Below are positions 25,319-34,059 of a DNA stretch of 64,000 nt, in pieces (within the stretch, counting starts at the first letter, position 1; every line of letters begins with the position of its first letter). A model generated the notes under the pieces. The model was given only the letters and a program-made list of their open reading frames with translations, was not told the DNA's origin and searched no databases. The position numbers were made by a program, and so were the translations under genes. Origin of the DNA: Pseudomonas laurylsulfatiphila (lineage in GTDB: Bacteria > Pseudomonadota > Gammaproteobacteria > Pseudomonadales > Pseudomonadaceae); NCBI RefSeq assembly GCF_002934665.1, contig NZ_NIRS01000006.1:310001-374000 (forward strand). Reading direction: 5' to 3'.

Positions 25319-28021
25319 ATGCCGCAGGTGGATCCCGAACTCTTCGACCGAGGCCAGTTCCAGGCTGAACTGGCCCTGAAGGCAAGCCCGATCGCGGCCT
25401 TCAAGAAGGCGATCCGCCAGGCCCGCGAGGTGCTCGACGCACGTTTTCGAAATGGCCGGGACATTCGCCGGCTGATCGAGGATCGCGCCTGGTTCGTCGA
25501 CAACATCCTGCAAAAGGCCTGGGAGCAGTTCAGCTGGAGCGAGGACGCCGACATCGCGCTGGTCGCGGTCGGCGGCTACGGCCGCGGTGAATTGCACCCT
25601 TATTCCGACATCGATTTGCTGATTCTGCTGGACAGCGCGGACCACGAAGTTTTCCGCGACTCCATCGAGCGCTTTCTGACACTGTTGTGGGACATCGGCC
25701 TGGAAGTCGGTCAGAGCGTTCGCTCGGTCGAAGAGTGCGCCGTCGAGGCCCGCGCCGACCTGACGGTCGTCACCAACCTGATGGAAAGCCGCACCATCGC
25801 CGGCCCCGAGCATTTGCGCCAGCGCATGCTGGACGTCACCAGCACCGGGCACATGTGGCCGAGCAAGGACTTCTTCCTGGCCAAGCGTGCCGAACAAAAG
25901 GCTCGCCACCACAAGTACAACGACACCGAATACAACCTGGAACCCAACGTCAAAGGCTCGCCCGGCGGCCTGCGGGATATCCAGACGATTCTGTGGGTGG
26001 CCCGTCGCGAGTACGGCACCCTGAACCTGCGGGCACTGGCCGGCGAAGGCTTCCTGGTCGAGAGTGAAAACGCCCTGCTGGCCTCTTCCCAGGAATTCCT
26101 GTGGAAAGTTCGCTATGCCCTGCACATGCTCGCCGGTCGCGCCGAAGACCGCCTGCTGTTCGATCACCAGCGCACCATCGCCGGGCTGCTGGGCTTCAAA
26201 GGCGACGACGCCAAGCAAGCCATCGAAAATTTCATGCAGCAGTATTACCGGGTGGTGATGAGCATCGCCCAGCTCAGCGACCTGATCATCCAGCACTTCG
26301 AGGAAGTCATCCTCGCACCGGAAGACGAGGCACCACCGCAGCCGATCAACTCGCGCTTCCAGCTGCATGATGGCTATATCGAAGCACGCAACCACAACGT
26401 TTTCCGCCGCACGCCGTTCGCCATGCTGGAAATTTTCGTATTGATGGCCCAGCAACCGGAAATCAAGGGCGTACGCGCGGACACCATTCGTATGCTGCGG
26501 GAAAACCGTCACCTGATCGACGACGACTTCCGCAACGATATTCGCAACACCAGCCTGTTTATCGAGCTGTTCAAGTGCAAGATCGGCATCCACCGCAACC
26601 TGCGACGAATGAACCGCTACGGCATCCTGGGTCGTTATCTGCCCGAATTCGGTTTTATCGTCGGGCAGATGCAGCATGACCTGTTCCACATCTATACGGT
26701 CGATGCCCATACCCTGAACCTGATCAAGCACCTGCGTAAGTTGCAGTACACCCAGGTGTCGGAAAAATTCCCGCTGGCCAGCAAGCTCATGGGCAAGCTG
26801 CCCAAACCCGAGCTGATCTACATGGCCGGCCTGTACCACGATATCGGCAAAGGCCGGCATGGCGACCACTCGGACATCGGCGCGGTCGACGCCGAGGCGT
26901 TTTGCCAGCGGCATCAGCTGCCATTGTGGGACAGCCGCCTGATCGTGTGGCTGGTGCAAAACCATCTGGTGATGTCGACCACCGCCCAGCGCAAGGACCT
27001 GTCCGACCCGCAGGTGATCCACGACTTCGCACAGATCGTCGGTGACGAAACCCGCCTTGACTACCTGTATGTGCTAACCGTCGCCGACATCAACGCCACC
27101 AACCCCACGCTGTGGAATTCCTGGCGCGCCAGCCTGCTGCGCCAGCTCTACACCGAAACCAAGCGTGCCCTGCGTCGTGGGCTTGAGAACCCGGTGGATC
27201 GCGAAGAGCAGATCCGCCAGACCCAGAGCGCCGCCCTGGACATTCTGGTGCGCGGCGGCACCGATCCGGACGATGTCGAGCAACTGTGGGCGCAGTTGGG
27301 TGATGACTATTTCCTGCGTCACACCGCCGGCGATGTGGCCTGGCACAGCGACGCGATCCTCCAGCAACCGGCTGATGGCGGACCACTGGTGCTGATCAAG
27401 GAGACCACCCAGCGCGAGTTCGAAGGCGGGACCCAGATCTTCATCTACGCCCCCGACCAGCACGACTTCTTCGCCGTGACCGTGGCCGCGATGGACCAGC
27501 TCAACCTGAACATCCATGACGCCCGGGTCATTACCTCCAGCAGCCAGTTCACCCTCGACACCTACATCGTGCTCGACACCGACGGCGACTCGATCGGCGA
27601 CAACCCGGCACGGGTCAAACAGATCCGCGACGGCCTGACCGAGGCCCTGCGCAACCCGGACAACTACCCGACCATCATCCAGCGCCGGGTACCGCGCCAG
27701 CTCAAGCATTTCGCCTTTGCACCACAGGTGACGATCCACAACGACGCCCAGCGGCCGGTGACGGTGCTGGAACTCACGGCGCCCGACCGCCCGGGCCTGC
27801 TGGCGCGGATCGGCACGATTTTCCTGGAGTTTGATCTGTCGCTGCAAAACGCCAAGATCGCCACCCTCGGCGAGCGTGTGGAAGACGTGTTCTTCATCAC
27901 CGACGCCCACAATCAGCCGCTGTCCGACCCGCTGCTGTGCAGCCGGTTACAAGATGCAATCGTCGAACAGTTGAGCGTCAACCAGGAACCCGATATCAAA
28001 CTGTCGCGCATCAGCATCTGA
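25319..28021 (+). CDS. glnD: Bifunctional uridylyltransferase/uridylyl-removing enzyme GlnD
   Basis: Primary glutamine sensor of nitrogen control: uridylylates PII (GlnB/GlnK) when glutamine is low and removes UMP when it is high. The nucleotidyltransferase motif GGYGRGELHPYSDIDLLIL is at about residues 85-103. An HD hydrolase motif (YHDIGKGRHGDHS) is near residue 507. Two C-terminal ACT domains follow, the second beginning TVLELTAPDRPGLLARI at about residue 818. 900 residues, full length. A clear purine-rich ribosome site (AGAAAGGAAA) precedes the ATG. Confidence 0.98.
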   Translation: MPQVDPELFDRGQFQAELALKASPIAAFKKAIRQAREVLDARFRNGRDIRRLIEDRAWFVDNILQKAWEQFSWSEDADIALVAVGGYGRGELHPYSDIDLLILLDSADHEVFRDSIERFLTLLWDIGLEVGQSVRSVEECAVEARADLTVVTNLMESRTIAGPEHLRQRMLDVTSTGHMWPSKDFFLAKRAEQKARHHKYNDTEYNLEPNVKGSPGGLRDIQTILWVARREYGTLNLRALAGEGFLVESENALLASSQEFLWKVRYALHMLAGRAEDRLLFDHQRTIAGLLGFKGDDAKQAIENFMQQYYRVVMSIAQLSDLIIQHFEEVILAPEDEAPPQPINSRFQLHDGYIEARNHNVFRRTPFAMLEIFVLMAQQPEIKGVRADTIRMLRENRHLIDDDFRNDIRNTSLFIELFKCKIGIHRNLRRMNRYGILGRYLPEFGFIVGQMQHDLFHIYTVDAHTLNLIKHLRKLQYTQVSEKFPLASKLMGKLPKPELIYMAGLYHDIGKGRHGDHSDIGAVDAEAFCQRHQLPLWDSRLIVWLVQNHLVMSTTAQRKDLSDPQVIHDFAQIVGDETRLDYLYVLTVADINATNPTLWNSWRASLLRQLYTETKRALRRGLENPVDREEQIRQTQSAALDILVRGGTDPDDVEQLWAQLGDDYFLRHTAGDVAWHSDAILQQPADGGPLVLIKETTQREFEGGTQIFIYAPDQHDFFAVTVAAMDQLNLNIHDARVITSSSQFTLDTYIVLDTDGDSIGDNPARVKQIRDGLTEALRNPDNYPTIIQRRVPRQLKHFAFAPQVTIHNDAQRPVTVLELTAPDRPGLLARIGTIFLEFDLSLQNAKIATLGERVEDVFFITDAHNQPLSDPLLCSRLQDAIVEQLSVNQEPDIKLSRISI

Positions 28022-28041
28022 CTTAACAACGGCCCGCCTTT

Positions 28042-28141
28042 TGTAGGAGCGAGCTTGCTCGCGATGAACTCAAATACACCGCGTTATTCTGGGAAGAACG
28101 CGTTATCGTTGACGACCATCGCGAGCAAGCTCGCTCCTACA
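28042..28141. repeat. REP pair in inverted orientation
   Basis: TGTAGGAGCGAGCTTGCTCG at the left and its inverse at the right, about 100 bases end to end, in the glnD-dapC gap. It uses the TGTAGGAGC variant of the REP flank rather than TGTGGGAGC. Confidence 0.85.
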
Positions 28142-28179
28142 GGGACCAGCGCCGCTCCAACACCGAACGAGATTTATCG

Positions 28180-29379
28180 ATGAACAACGCTCTGTCCCAG
28201 CTCCAGCCTTACCCGTTCGAAAAACTCCGCGCCTTGCTCGGCAGCGTCACGCCCAACCCGGACAAGCGCCCTATTGCGCTGTCCATTGGCGAGCCTAAAC
28301 ACCGCTCGCCAAGCTTCGTCGCCGAAGCGCTGGCCAGCAATCTCGATCAGATGGCCGTATACCCGACCACCCTCGGCATCCCGGCCCTGCGCGAAGCCAT
28401 CGCCGCCTGGTGCGAACGTCGCTTCGATGTCCCCAAGGGCTGGATCGATCCCGCGCGCAACGTGCTGCCGGTCAACGGCACCCGCGAGGCGCTGTTCGCC
28501 TTCACCCAAACCGTGGTCAACCGTGGCGATGACGCGCTGGTGGTCAGCCCGAACCCGTTCTACCAGATCTACGAAGGCGCGGCGTTCCTCGCCGGGGCCA
28601 AGCCGCATTACCTGCCGTGCCTGGACGAAAACGGTTTCAACCCGGATTTCGACGCCGTTTCGCCGGACATCTGGAAACGCTGCCAGATCCTGTTCCTGTG
28701 CTCGCCAGGCAACCCGACCGGCGCATTGATTCCGGTTGAAACCCTGAAAAAGCTGATCGCCCTGGCCGATGAGCACGACTTCGTGATTGCCGCGGACGAG
28801 TGCTACAGCGAACTCTACTTCGACGAACAAACGCCGCCGCCAGGCCTGCTTAGCGCCTGCGCAGAACTGGGCCGCAAGGACTTCAAGCGCTGCGTGGTGT
28901 TCCACAGCCTGTCCAAGCGTTCGAACCTGCCAGGCCTGCGTTCGGGTTTTGTCGCCGGCGACGCCGACATTCTCAAAGGCTTCCTGCTTTATCGCACCTA
29001 CCACGGCTGCGCGATGCCGGTTCAAACCCAACTGGCCAGCGTTGCTGCATGGAATGACGAAGTGCATGTGCGCGCCAACCGTGCGTTGTATCGCGAGAAA
29101 TTTGATGCGGTACTGGAAATCCTCAGCCCGGTGCTGGACGTACAGCGCCCAGATGGCAGTTTCTACCTGTGGCCGAATGTGGCCGGTGACGATGCAGCGT
29201 TCTGCCGCGACCTGTTCGAGCAGGAGCACGTGACCGTGGTGCCGGGCTCTTACCTGTCACGGGATGTCGATGGCGTCAATCCAGGCGCCGGGCGCGTGCG
29301 CATGGCGCTGGTTGCACCATTATCAGAATGCGTTGAAGCGGCAGAACGTATTCGCGACTTTATCACTCGCCGCAACTGA
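28180..29379 (+). CDS. dapC: Succinyldiaminopimelate aminotransferase
   Basis: PLP enzyme of the succinylase branch of lysine and meso-diaminopimelate synthesis, converting N-succinyl-2-amino-6-ketopimelate with glutamate. It is a class I aminotransferase of 399 residues with the PLP lysine at Lys246 in FHSLSKRSNLPGLRSGF. Other landmarks are NPTGALIP and the N-terminal SIGEPKHRSPSF. Assignment to DapC over other class I aminotransferases rests on position after glnD and near dapD, as in P. aeruginosa, and on overall likeness. A hairpin follows the stop. Confidence 0.88.
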   Translation: MNNALSQLQPYPFEKLRALLGSVTPNPDKRPIALSIGEPKHRSPSFVAEALASNLDQMAVYPTTLGIPALREAIAAWCERRFDVPKGWIDPARNVLPVNGTREALFAFTQTVVNRGDDALVVSPNPFYQIYEGAAFLAGAKPHYLPCLDENGFNPDFDAVSPDIWKRCQILFLCSPGNPTGALIPVETLKKLIALADEHDFVIAADECYSELYFDEQTPPPGLLSACAELGRKDFKRCVVFHSLSKRSNLPGLRSGFVAGDADILKGFLLYRTYHGCAMPVQTQLASVAAWNDEVHVRANRALYREKFDAVLEILSPVLDVQRPDGSFYLWPNVAGDDAAFCRDLFEQEHVTVVPGSYLSRDVDGVNPGAGRVRMALVAPLSECVEAAERIRDFITRRN

Positions 29380-29388
29380 CACTAACAA

Positions 29389-29417
29389 GGCCTGTACTGT
29401 GCAACGCAGTACAGGCC
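29389..29417 (+). terminator. Hairpin after dapC
   Basis: Perfect 11-bp stem GGCCTGTACTG / CAGTACAGGCC with a 7-base loop, 9 bases past the dapC stop. There is no T-run after it, so it may be a 3'-end protector or a Rho-dependent end instead of an intrinsic terminator. Downstream base composition becomes clearly AT-rich. Confidence 0.5.
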
Positions 29418-29638
29418 GCACATCGGCAACAAGATCTCATATACAGCAACTTTACAGCATGACTCTCATTTAAATACTCTCCAACTCGAAACCAATTAAT
29501 TGACCGAATTAAAACCTCGAGAAGAAGAGTAAAAATGCCACACCGAGCCCCTTGCAAAGTTATATAAAAGCCTTTATCCCGCAACAAATCTCATTTTCAA
29601 AAAACCACAACCGACAAAAGATATGGACGTCACCCCCT

Positions 29639-30373
29639 ATGAAAATTGGAACTTGCAGCTTTCTCGAAAATATTGACCCTATTGCATCCCATGAGGCCGC
29701 GATCAGTGAGCGCAGTGATAATGTCGAACCCAACACCTCCAAACGCGCCAAGAGAAGTGTCGCTGCGCATACCAAATTCTGGAAGCCTGGTCGAACCCTC
29801 AAAATAGCCATGTACGACGAAGACCAGAAAACCATCGACAAAGTCAAAAGCATTGCGAGCAAATGGATAGAGCATGCCAATTTGAAATTTGAATTTGTTT
29901 CAGGAGCAGTGGGCGATATTCGTATAAAAATCGAGCAAACCCAAGACGGCAATTCTTACTCCTTTCTCGGTACAGATGCGCTCCCCCTCCCCCCTGAAGA
30001 ACACACTATGGAAATAGGGCTGGCTTTAGAAGATGATGAGTTTGAAGAGACCGTATTACATGAGTTTGGTCACGCACTTGGCCTCGACCATGAACATCAG
30101 CACCCGGACGCAGATATTCCTTGGGATCTGGAAAAAGTTTACGCATGGTATAAAGAAAAATCCAACATTGAACGCGATCAAGTTGACAGAGACGTTCTCC
30201 CACGACCCCGCAATACAAATTACACCTATGGCGATTACGACCCCTTGTCAATCATGCATTACTATATCGATAGCAGACTTACCACAAACAACTGGAGCCA
30301 CCCAGGAAACGTCACACTAAGCAGGAAAGACCTGGAGGTAATCCGCAAGTTTTATCCTCACGGGACAACATAA
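29639..30373 (+). CDS. Metzincin-type zinc metalloprotease (astacin-like motif)
   Basis: A likely zinc endopeptidase of 244 residues; its substrate and location are unknown. The full zinc motif HEFGHALGLDHE is at residues 141-152, and a Met-turn SIMHY at 204-208, with the spacing of astacin/serralysin-like metzincins. No signal peptide or membrane segment is evident. The N-terminal ~50 residues are polar, with a basic KRAKRSV at 36-42 that could be a processing site. The ATG at 29639 is the first in-frame ATG; a TTG at 29552 would add 29 residues and no ribosome site decides between them. The gene is markedly more AT-rich than its neighbours and separates dapC from conserved genes, which suggests horizontal transfer. 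Confidence 0.8.
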   Translation: MKIGTCSFLENIDPIASHEAAISERSDNVEPNTSKRAKRSVAAHTKFWKPGRTLKIAMYDEDQKTIDKVKSIASKWIEHANLKFEFVSGAVGDIRIKIEQTQDGNSYSFLGTDALPLPPEEHTMEIGLALEDDEFEETVLHEFGHALGLDHEHQHPDADIPWDLEKVYAWYKEKSNIERDQVDRDVLPRPRNTNYTYGDYDPLSIMHYYIDSRLTTNNWSHPGNVTLSRKDLEVIRKFYPHGTT

Positions 30374-30541
30374 ATACTACACTCACTAAGTGAGCTACCT
30401 AACACAATAAATACGCCACTTATTGGCAACCCTAATTAAAAACACTTTGAAGACACCCTCAAAAAAACTGTCCATTCCTGAGAGCTATTATTTCAATGTA
30501 TCTTCCATGTACGCCGCACAACGATGGATACATGCACAATA

Positions 30542-32173
30542 TTACTTGACCGTTCCAAGCTTGGCCTCACTCAGATCAAGCTCCCCCAGCACCTCACGCA
30601 ACACGTCATCGCCAATCTGGTGCTGACGACTGAGTCTGTACAACTCCAGGCGCTGCGCCCGCAGCGCCTTCACCCGCAAGCGCCGCTCCAGCAAATCCAT
30701 CTGAAAGGCCAGGGCCTGGGCTTCGGCTGAATCGTTGAACACCTCCAACTGGTGTCGGTACTCGGACATGATCCGTGCCTTGAGTTCGGCCGCCAGCGCG
30801 GACTGGGCGGCGTCCTGCGGGTTGACCTCTTCTGTCTCAAGCGCATGAATGGCCGCTTCGGCGGTCTTGCGCCAGGCGTCGCGCACTTCATTACGCCGCT
30901 TGTCGTCCGGGCTGGCTTCGATGCCGCGCAACAACAGTGGCAGCGCGATGCAGGCCGCAATCAACGACAGCAGAATCACCCCGGCGGCGATGAATATCAG
31001 CAGATCGCGCTCGGGAAACGCACTGTCCCCCATGAGCATCGGCACCGACATCACACCCGCCAGCGTCACGGCCCCACGCACACCGCCGACGGTCAGCAAC
31101 CAGCAGGAACGCGCGCTTGGCACCCGGGTTATCTCAGTCTTGCCACGCCAGCGCCGCACAAAAATGGACAGCCGCCAGATGCTTTGCACCCAGACGAACC
31201 GCAAAACCAGCAGCACCAGGAAAATCGCCACCACGTCCAGCCCGCGATACAACAACGTCGGCCATAGCGAGGTTTCGTGACTGGCCACCGCCTTGATGAT
31301 GTCCGGCAACTGCAGGCCCAACAGCAGGAAAATCAAGCCGTTGAAGGCGAACTCCAGCAATGACCAGACACTGCGATTGAGCAGGCGCGTGTTGGTCTGG
31401 CGGGGCAGCAGATCGAGCCAGCTCTGCATCATCCCCGCCGCCACTGCCGAGAGGATGCCCGACACTTCCATGCGCTCGGCCAGCACGTAGGCCGCAAACG
31501 GCAGCAACAACATGAACACCACGTGCGTCGCGGGGTCATCCCAGCCGCGCGCGATCATCCACGCCCGCAGACGACCAACCAGCCAGCTCAAGGCCACCCC
31601 GACGGCCAGCCCGCCGACGGCGACCAGCACGAACGTCAGGCTGGCATTGGCCAGTGAGAACACACCGGTGACTGCCGCCACCAAGGCAAACTTGAACGTC
31701 ACCAGGCCCGAAGCGTCGTTCATCAACGCCTCCCCCTGCAAGATGTGCATCAATGGCGTGGGCAGCCGATTGCGGGAGATGGCCGACACCGCCACCGCAT
31801 CCGTCGGCGACAGCACCGCCGCCAGGGCAAACGCCACCGGCAACGGCACACTTGGCAGCAGCCAATGAATAAAATAGCCAGCACCCACCACGGTAAACAA
31901 CACCAGGCCCACCGCCAGGGTCAGGATCGGTCCGCGCAGGTGCCAGAATTCGCGCTTGGGCATGCGCCAACCGTCGGAGAACAATAGCGGTGGCAGGAAC
32001 AGAAACAGGAACAACTCGGGATCAAGGGCCACATGCAACCCTAGAGTCGGCCAGGCAAGCAATGCCCCGGCGGCGATTTGCACCAGCGGCAACGGCAGCG
32101 GGATCACCCGCCCGATCAGGCGCGAAACGCCGACCAGCATCAACAGGATCAGGACGGTGTAGGCGGTTTGCAT
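30542..32173 (-). CDS. CPA1-family Na+/H+ antiporter
   Basis: Inner-membrane cation/proton exchanger for pH and sodium homeostasis. The 543-residue protein has about twelve hydrophobic segments over residues 1-400, then a charged cytoplasmic tail rich in helix-forming residues (AEAAIHALETEEVN, LLERRLRVKALRAQR). CPA1 signatures are visible: FLPPLLFSDGWRM, LSPTDAVAVSAI, and GEALMNDASGLVTFKFALVA with the ion-binding Asn-Asp pair. Start at MQTAYTVLILLML; ten extra upstream residues are possible but polar. Related to E. coli YjcE and NhaP-type proteins. The ion actually carried cannot be read from sequence. Confidence 0.9.
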   Translation of the reverse strand: MQTAYTVLILLMLVGVSRLIGRVIPLPLPLVQIAAGALLAWPTLGLHVALDPELFLFLFLPPLLFSDGWRMPKREFWHLRGPILTLAVGLVLFTVVGAGYFIHWLLPSVPLPVAFALAAVLSPTDAVAVSAISRNRLPTPLMHILQGEALMNDASGLVTFKFALVAAVTGVFSLANASLTFVLVAVGGLAVGVALSWLVGRLRAWMIARGWDDPATHVVFMLLLPFAAYVLAERMEVSGILSAVAAGMMQSWLDLLPRQTNTRLLNRSVWSLLEFAFNGLIFLLLGLQLPDIIKAVASHETSLWPTLLYRGLDVVAIFLVLLVLRFVWVQSIWRLSIFVRRWRGKTEITRVPSARSCWLLTVGGVRGAVTLAGVMSVPMLMGDSAFPERDLLIFIAAGVILLSLIAACIALPLLLRGIEASPDDKRRNEVRDAWRKTAEAAIHALETEEVNPQDAAQSALAAELKARIMSEYRHQLEVFNDSAEAQALAFQMDLLERRLRVKALRAQRLELYRLSRQHQIGDDVLREVLGELDLSEAKLGTVK

Positions 32174-32277
32174 AAAGCGTGGTTCCCGGACAATCAACAG
32201 CATAGAAGTGCCATATTAGCTGCTTAGACTGCCTGGGGGCCCTTGCACCAATGTCGCACGCCGGAATACCGCCCTCC

Positions 32278-32377
32278 TGTAGGAGCGAGCCTGCTCGCGA
32301 TGGTCGTTAACGATTACGCGGGTTGCCTGATACCCCGCGGCGCTCTCGGGTTCATCGCGAGCAGGCTCGCTCCTACG
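32278..32377. repeat. REP pair in inverted orientation
   Basis: TGTAGGAGCGAGCCTGCTCG and its inverse, about 100 bases end to end. It occupies the middle of the 317-base gap between the divergent antiporter and yffB genes. The rest of that gap (32174-32277 and 32378-32490) must hold both promoters, but I find no hexamers worth naming. Confidence 0.85.
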
Positions 32378-32490
32378 AGAGATTTATGGCATGACACCCA
32401 TACAAACCCGACCACAGCCGCCGCGAAACCGTCCGGCCATGGCATAATCCTCCACCTTTTATTTCCAGCACCTGCAAAGGGGGCAATTCC

Positions 32491-32853
32491 TTGACCGTTT
32501 CAAGCAAAACGTTGCACCTTTTCGGCATCAAAGCCTGCGACACCATGAAAAAGGCGCGCACCTGGCTCGATGAACACGCTGTCAGCTATGACTTTCATGA
32601 TTACAAAGCGGTCGGTATCGACCGTGAACACCTGACCCAATGGTGCAGCGAGCACGGCTGGGAAGTGGTGTTGAACCGTGCAGGCACGACCTTTCGCAAG
32701 CTCGACGACGAACGCAAAGCCGATCTCGACCAGACGAAAGCCATCGAACTGATGCTCGCACAACCCTCGATGATCAAGCGCCCGGTGCTCGATCTCGGTG
32801 ACCGAACCCTGATTGGCTTCAAGCCAGATATCTACGCGGCCGCGCTCAAGTAA
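32491..32853 (+). CDS. ArsC/Spx-type thioredoxin-fold protein, YffB family
   Basis: Small protein of the arsenate-reductase-like superfamily with a single Cys16 in FGIKACDTMKKART, the YffB variant of the motif, and the C-terminal KRPVLDLGDRTLIGFKPDIY signature. It is 120 residues from a TTG start with an excellent ribosome site (AGGGGG seven bases upstream); no better ATG exists. True arsenate reductase activity is unlikely; E. coli YffB is of uncertain function and its gene sits directly upstream of dapE. Here the gene stands 32 bases upstream of dapD, so the association with diaminopimelate genes is kept. Confidence 0.88.
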   Translation: MTVSSKTLHLFGIKACDTMKKARTWLDEHAVSYDFHDYKAVGIDREHLTQWCSEHGWEVVLNRAGTTFRKLDDERKADLDQTKAIELMLAQPSMIKRPVLDLGDRTLIGFKPDIYAAALK

Positions 32854-32885
32854 GCAGCCCGTTCAATTTTGTTAGAGGTATTCAC

Positions 32886-33920
32886 ATGTCCACTACCCTG
32901 TTCAGCCTGGCCTTCGGCGTCGGCACTCAAAACCGTCAAGGCGCATGGCTGGAAGTGTTCTACGCCGCCCCGGTTCTCAAGCCATCGGCTGAAGTCGTCG
33001 CCGCTATCGCACCGATCCTGGGCTACACCGAAGGCAATCAGGCCATCGCATTCAGCACCGCCCAGGCTTCGCAACTGGCCGAAGCCCTCAAAGGCGTCGA
33101 CGCTGCCCAGGCTGCCCTGCTGACCCGCCTGGCCGAGAGCCACAAGCCGCTGGTCGCCACCCTGCTGGCTGAAGACGCCCAGCTGTCGTCCACCCCGGAG
33201 GCCTACCTCAAGCTGCACCTGCTGAGCCATCGTCTGGTCAAGCCTCACGGCCTGAACCTGGCCGGGATCTTCCCGCTGCTGCCGAACGTGGCCTGGACCA
33301 GCCAGGGCGCTGTCGACCTGAGCGAACTGGCCGAGCTGCAACTCGAAGCCCGCCTGCGCGGCGAGCTGCTGGAAGTGTTCTCGGTGGACAAGTTCCCGAA
33401 AATGACCGACTACGTGGTTCCGGCCGGCGTGCGCATCGCTGACGCTGCGCGTCTGCGCCTGGGCGCTTACGTGGGCGAAGGCACCACCGTGATGCACGAA
33501 GGCTTCATCAACTTCAACGCCGGCACCGAAGGCCCGGGCATGATCGAAGGCCGCGTATCCGCCGGCGTATTCGTCGGCAAGGGTTCGGACCTGGGCGGCG
33601 GCTGCTCGACCATGGGCACCCTGTCGGGCGGCGGCAACATCGTGATCAAGGTCGGCGAAGGCTGCCTGATCGGCGCCAACGCCGGTATCGGTATCCCGTT
33701 GGGCGACCGCAACACCGTCGAGTCGGGCCTGTACGTGACCGCCGGTACCAAAGTCGCGCTGCTGGACGAAAACAACCAGCTGGTCAAAGTGGTCAAGGCC
33801 CGTGAACTGGCCGGCCAGCCGGACCTGCTGTTCCGTCGCAATTCGGAGACTGGTGCCGTGGAATGCAAAACCCACAAATCGGCCATCGAGTTGAACGAAG
33901 CGCTGCACGCTCACAACTAA
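32886..33920 (+). CDS. dapD: Tetrahydrodipicolinate N-succinyltransferase
   Basis: Succinylates tetrahydrodipicolinate from succinyl-CoA, opening the succinylase route to diaminopimelate. This is the longer form, 344 residues, with an N-terminal ~170-residue domain (starting MSTTLFSLAFGVGTQNRQG) and a hexapeptide-repeat beta helix from about residue 180 (PAGVRIADAARLRLGAYVGE; GMIEGRVSAGVFVGKGSDLG; GGNIVIKVGEGCLIGANAGI). It is probably cotranscribed with the YffB gene. It works with dapC upstream and dapE downstream, all within 13 kb. Confidence 0.96.
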   Translation: MSTTLFSLAFGVGTQNRQGAWLEVFYAAPVLKPSAEVVAAIAPILGYTEGNQAIAFSTAQASQLAEALKGVDAAQAALLTRLAESHKPLVATLLAEDAQLSSTPEAYLKLHLLSHRLVKPHGLNLAGIFPLLPNVAWTSQGAVDLSELAELQLEARLRGELLEVFSVDKFPKMTDYVVPAGVRIADAARLRLGAYVGEGTTVMHEGFINFNAGTEGPGMIEGRVSAGVFVGKGSDLGGGCSTMGTLSGGGNIVIKVGEGCLIGANAGIGIPLGDRNTVESGLYVTAGTKVALLDENNQLVKVVKARELAGQPDLLFRRNSETGAVECKTHKSAIELNEALHAHN

Positions 33921-33934
33921 GCGTCACCTGTACC

Positions 33935-34034
33935 TGTAGGAGCGAGCCTGCTCGCGATGATCAAATGAACGACACGGGCTGTCTGGTACCCCGCGTTATC
34001 GTTGAGGTCCATCGCGAGCAGGCTCGCTCCTACA
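33935..34034. repeat. REP pair in inverted orientation
   Basis: TGTAGGAGCGAGCCTGCTCG with its inverse at the right end, 100 bases overall, between dapD and csdA. Same subfamily as the pair at 32278-32377. Confidence 0.85.
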
Positions 34035-34059
34035 AGGGTCAGGCGTACAGGCGAACACC

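Noticed and set aside
29535..29567. ATG with a good purine-rich site just upstream of the metzincin gene
   Set aside because: The frame encodes only about ten residues before a stop and is not in frame with the protease. It could be a leader peptide but there is no evidence.
29552..29638. TTG start extending the metzincin by 29 residues
   Set aside because: No ribosome site, and the added residues do not form a signal peptide. Left as an alternative only.
32491..32853. Arsenate reductase function for the ArsC-like gene
   Set aside because: The motif is the YffB type with one N-terminal Cys, and there are no ars genes nearby.
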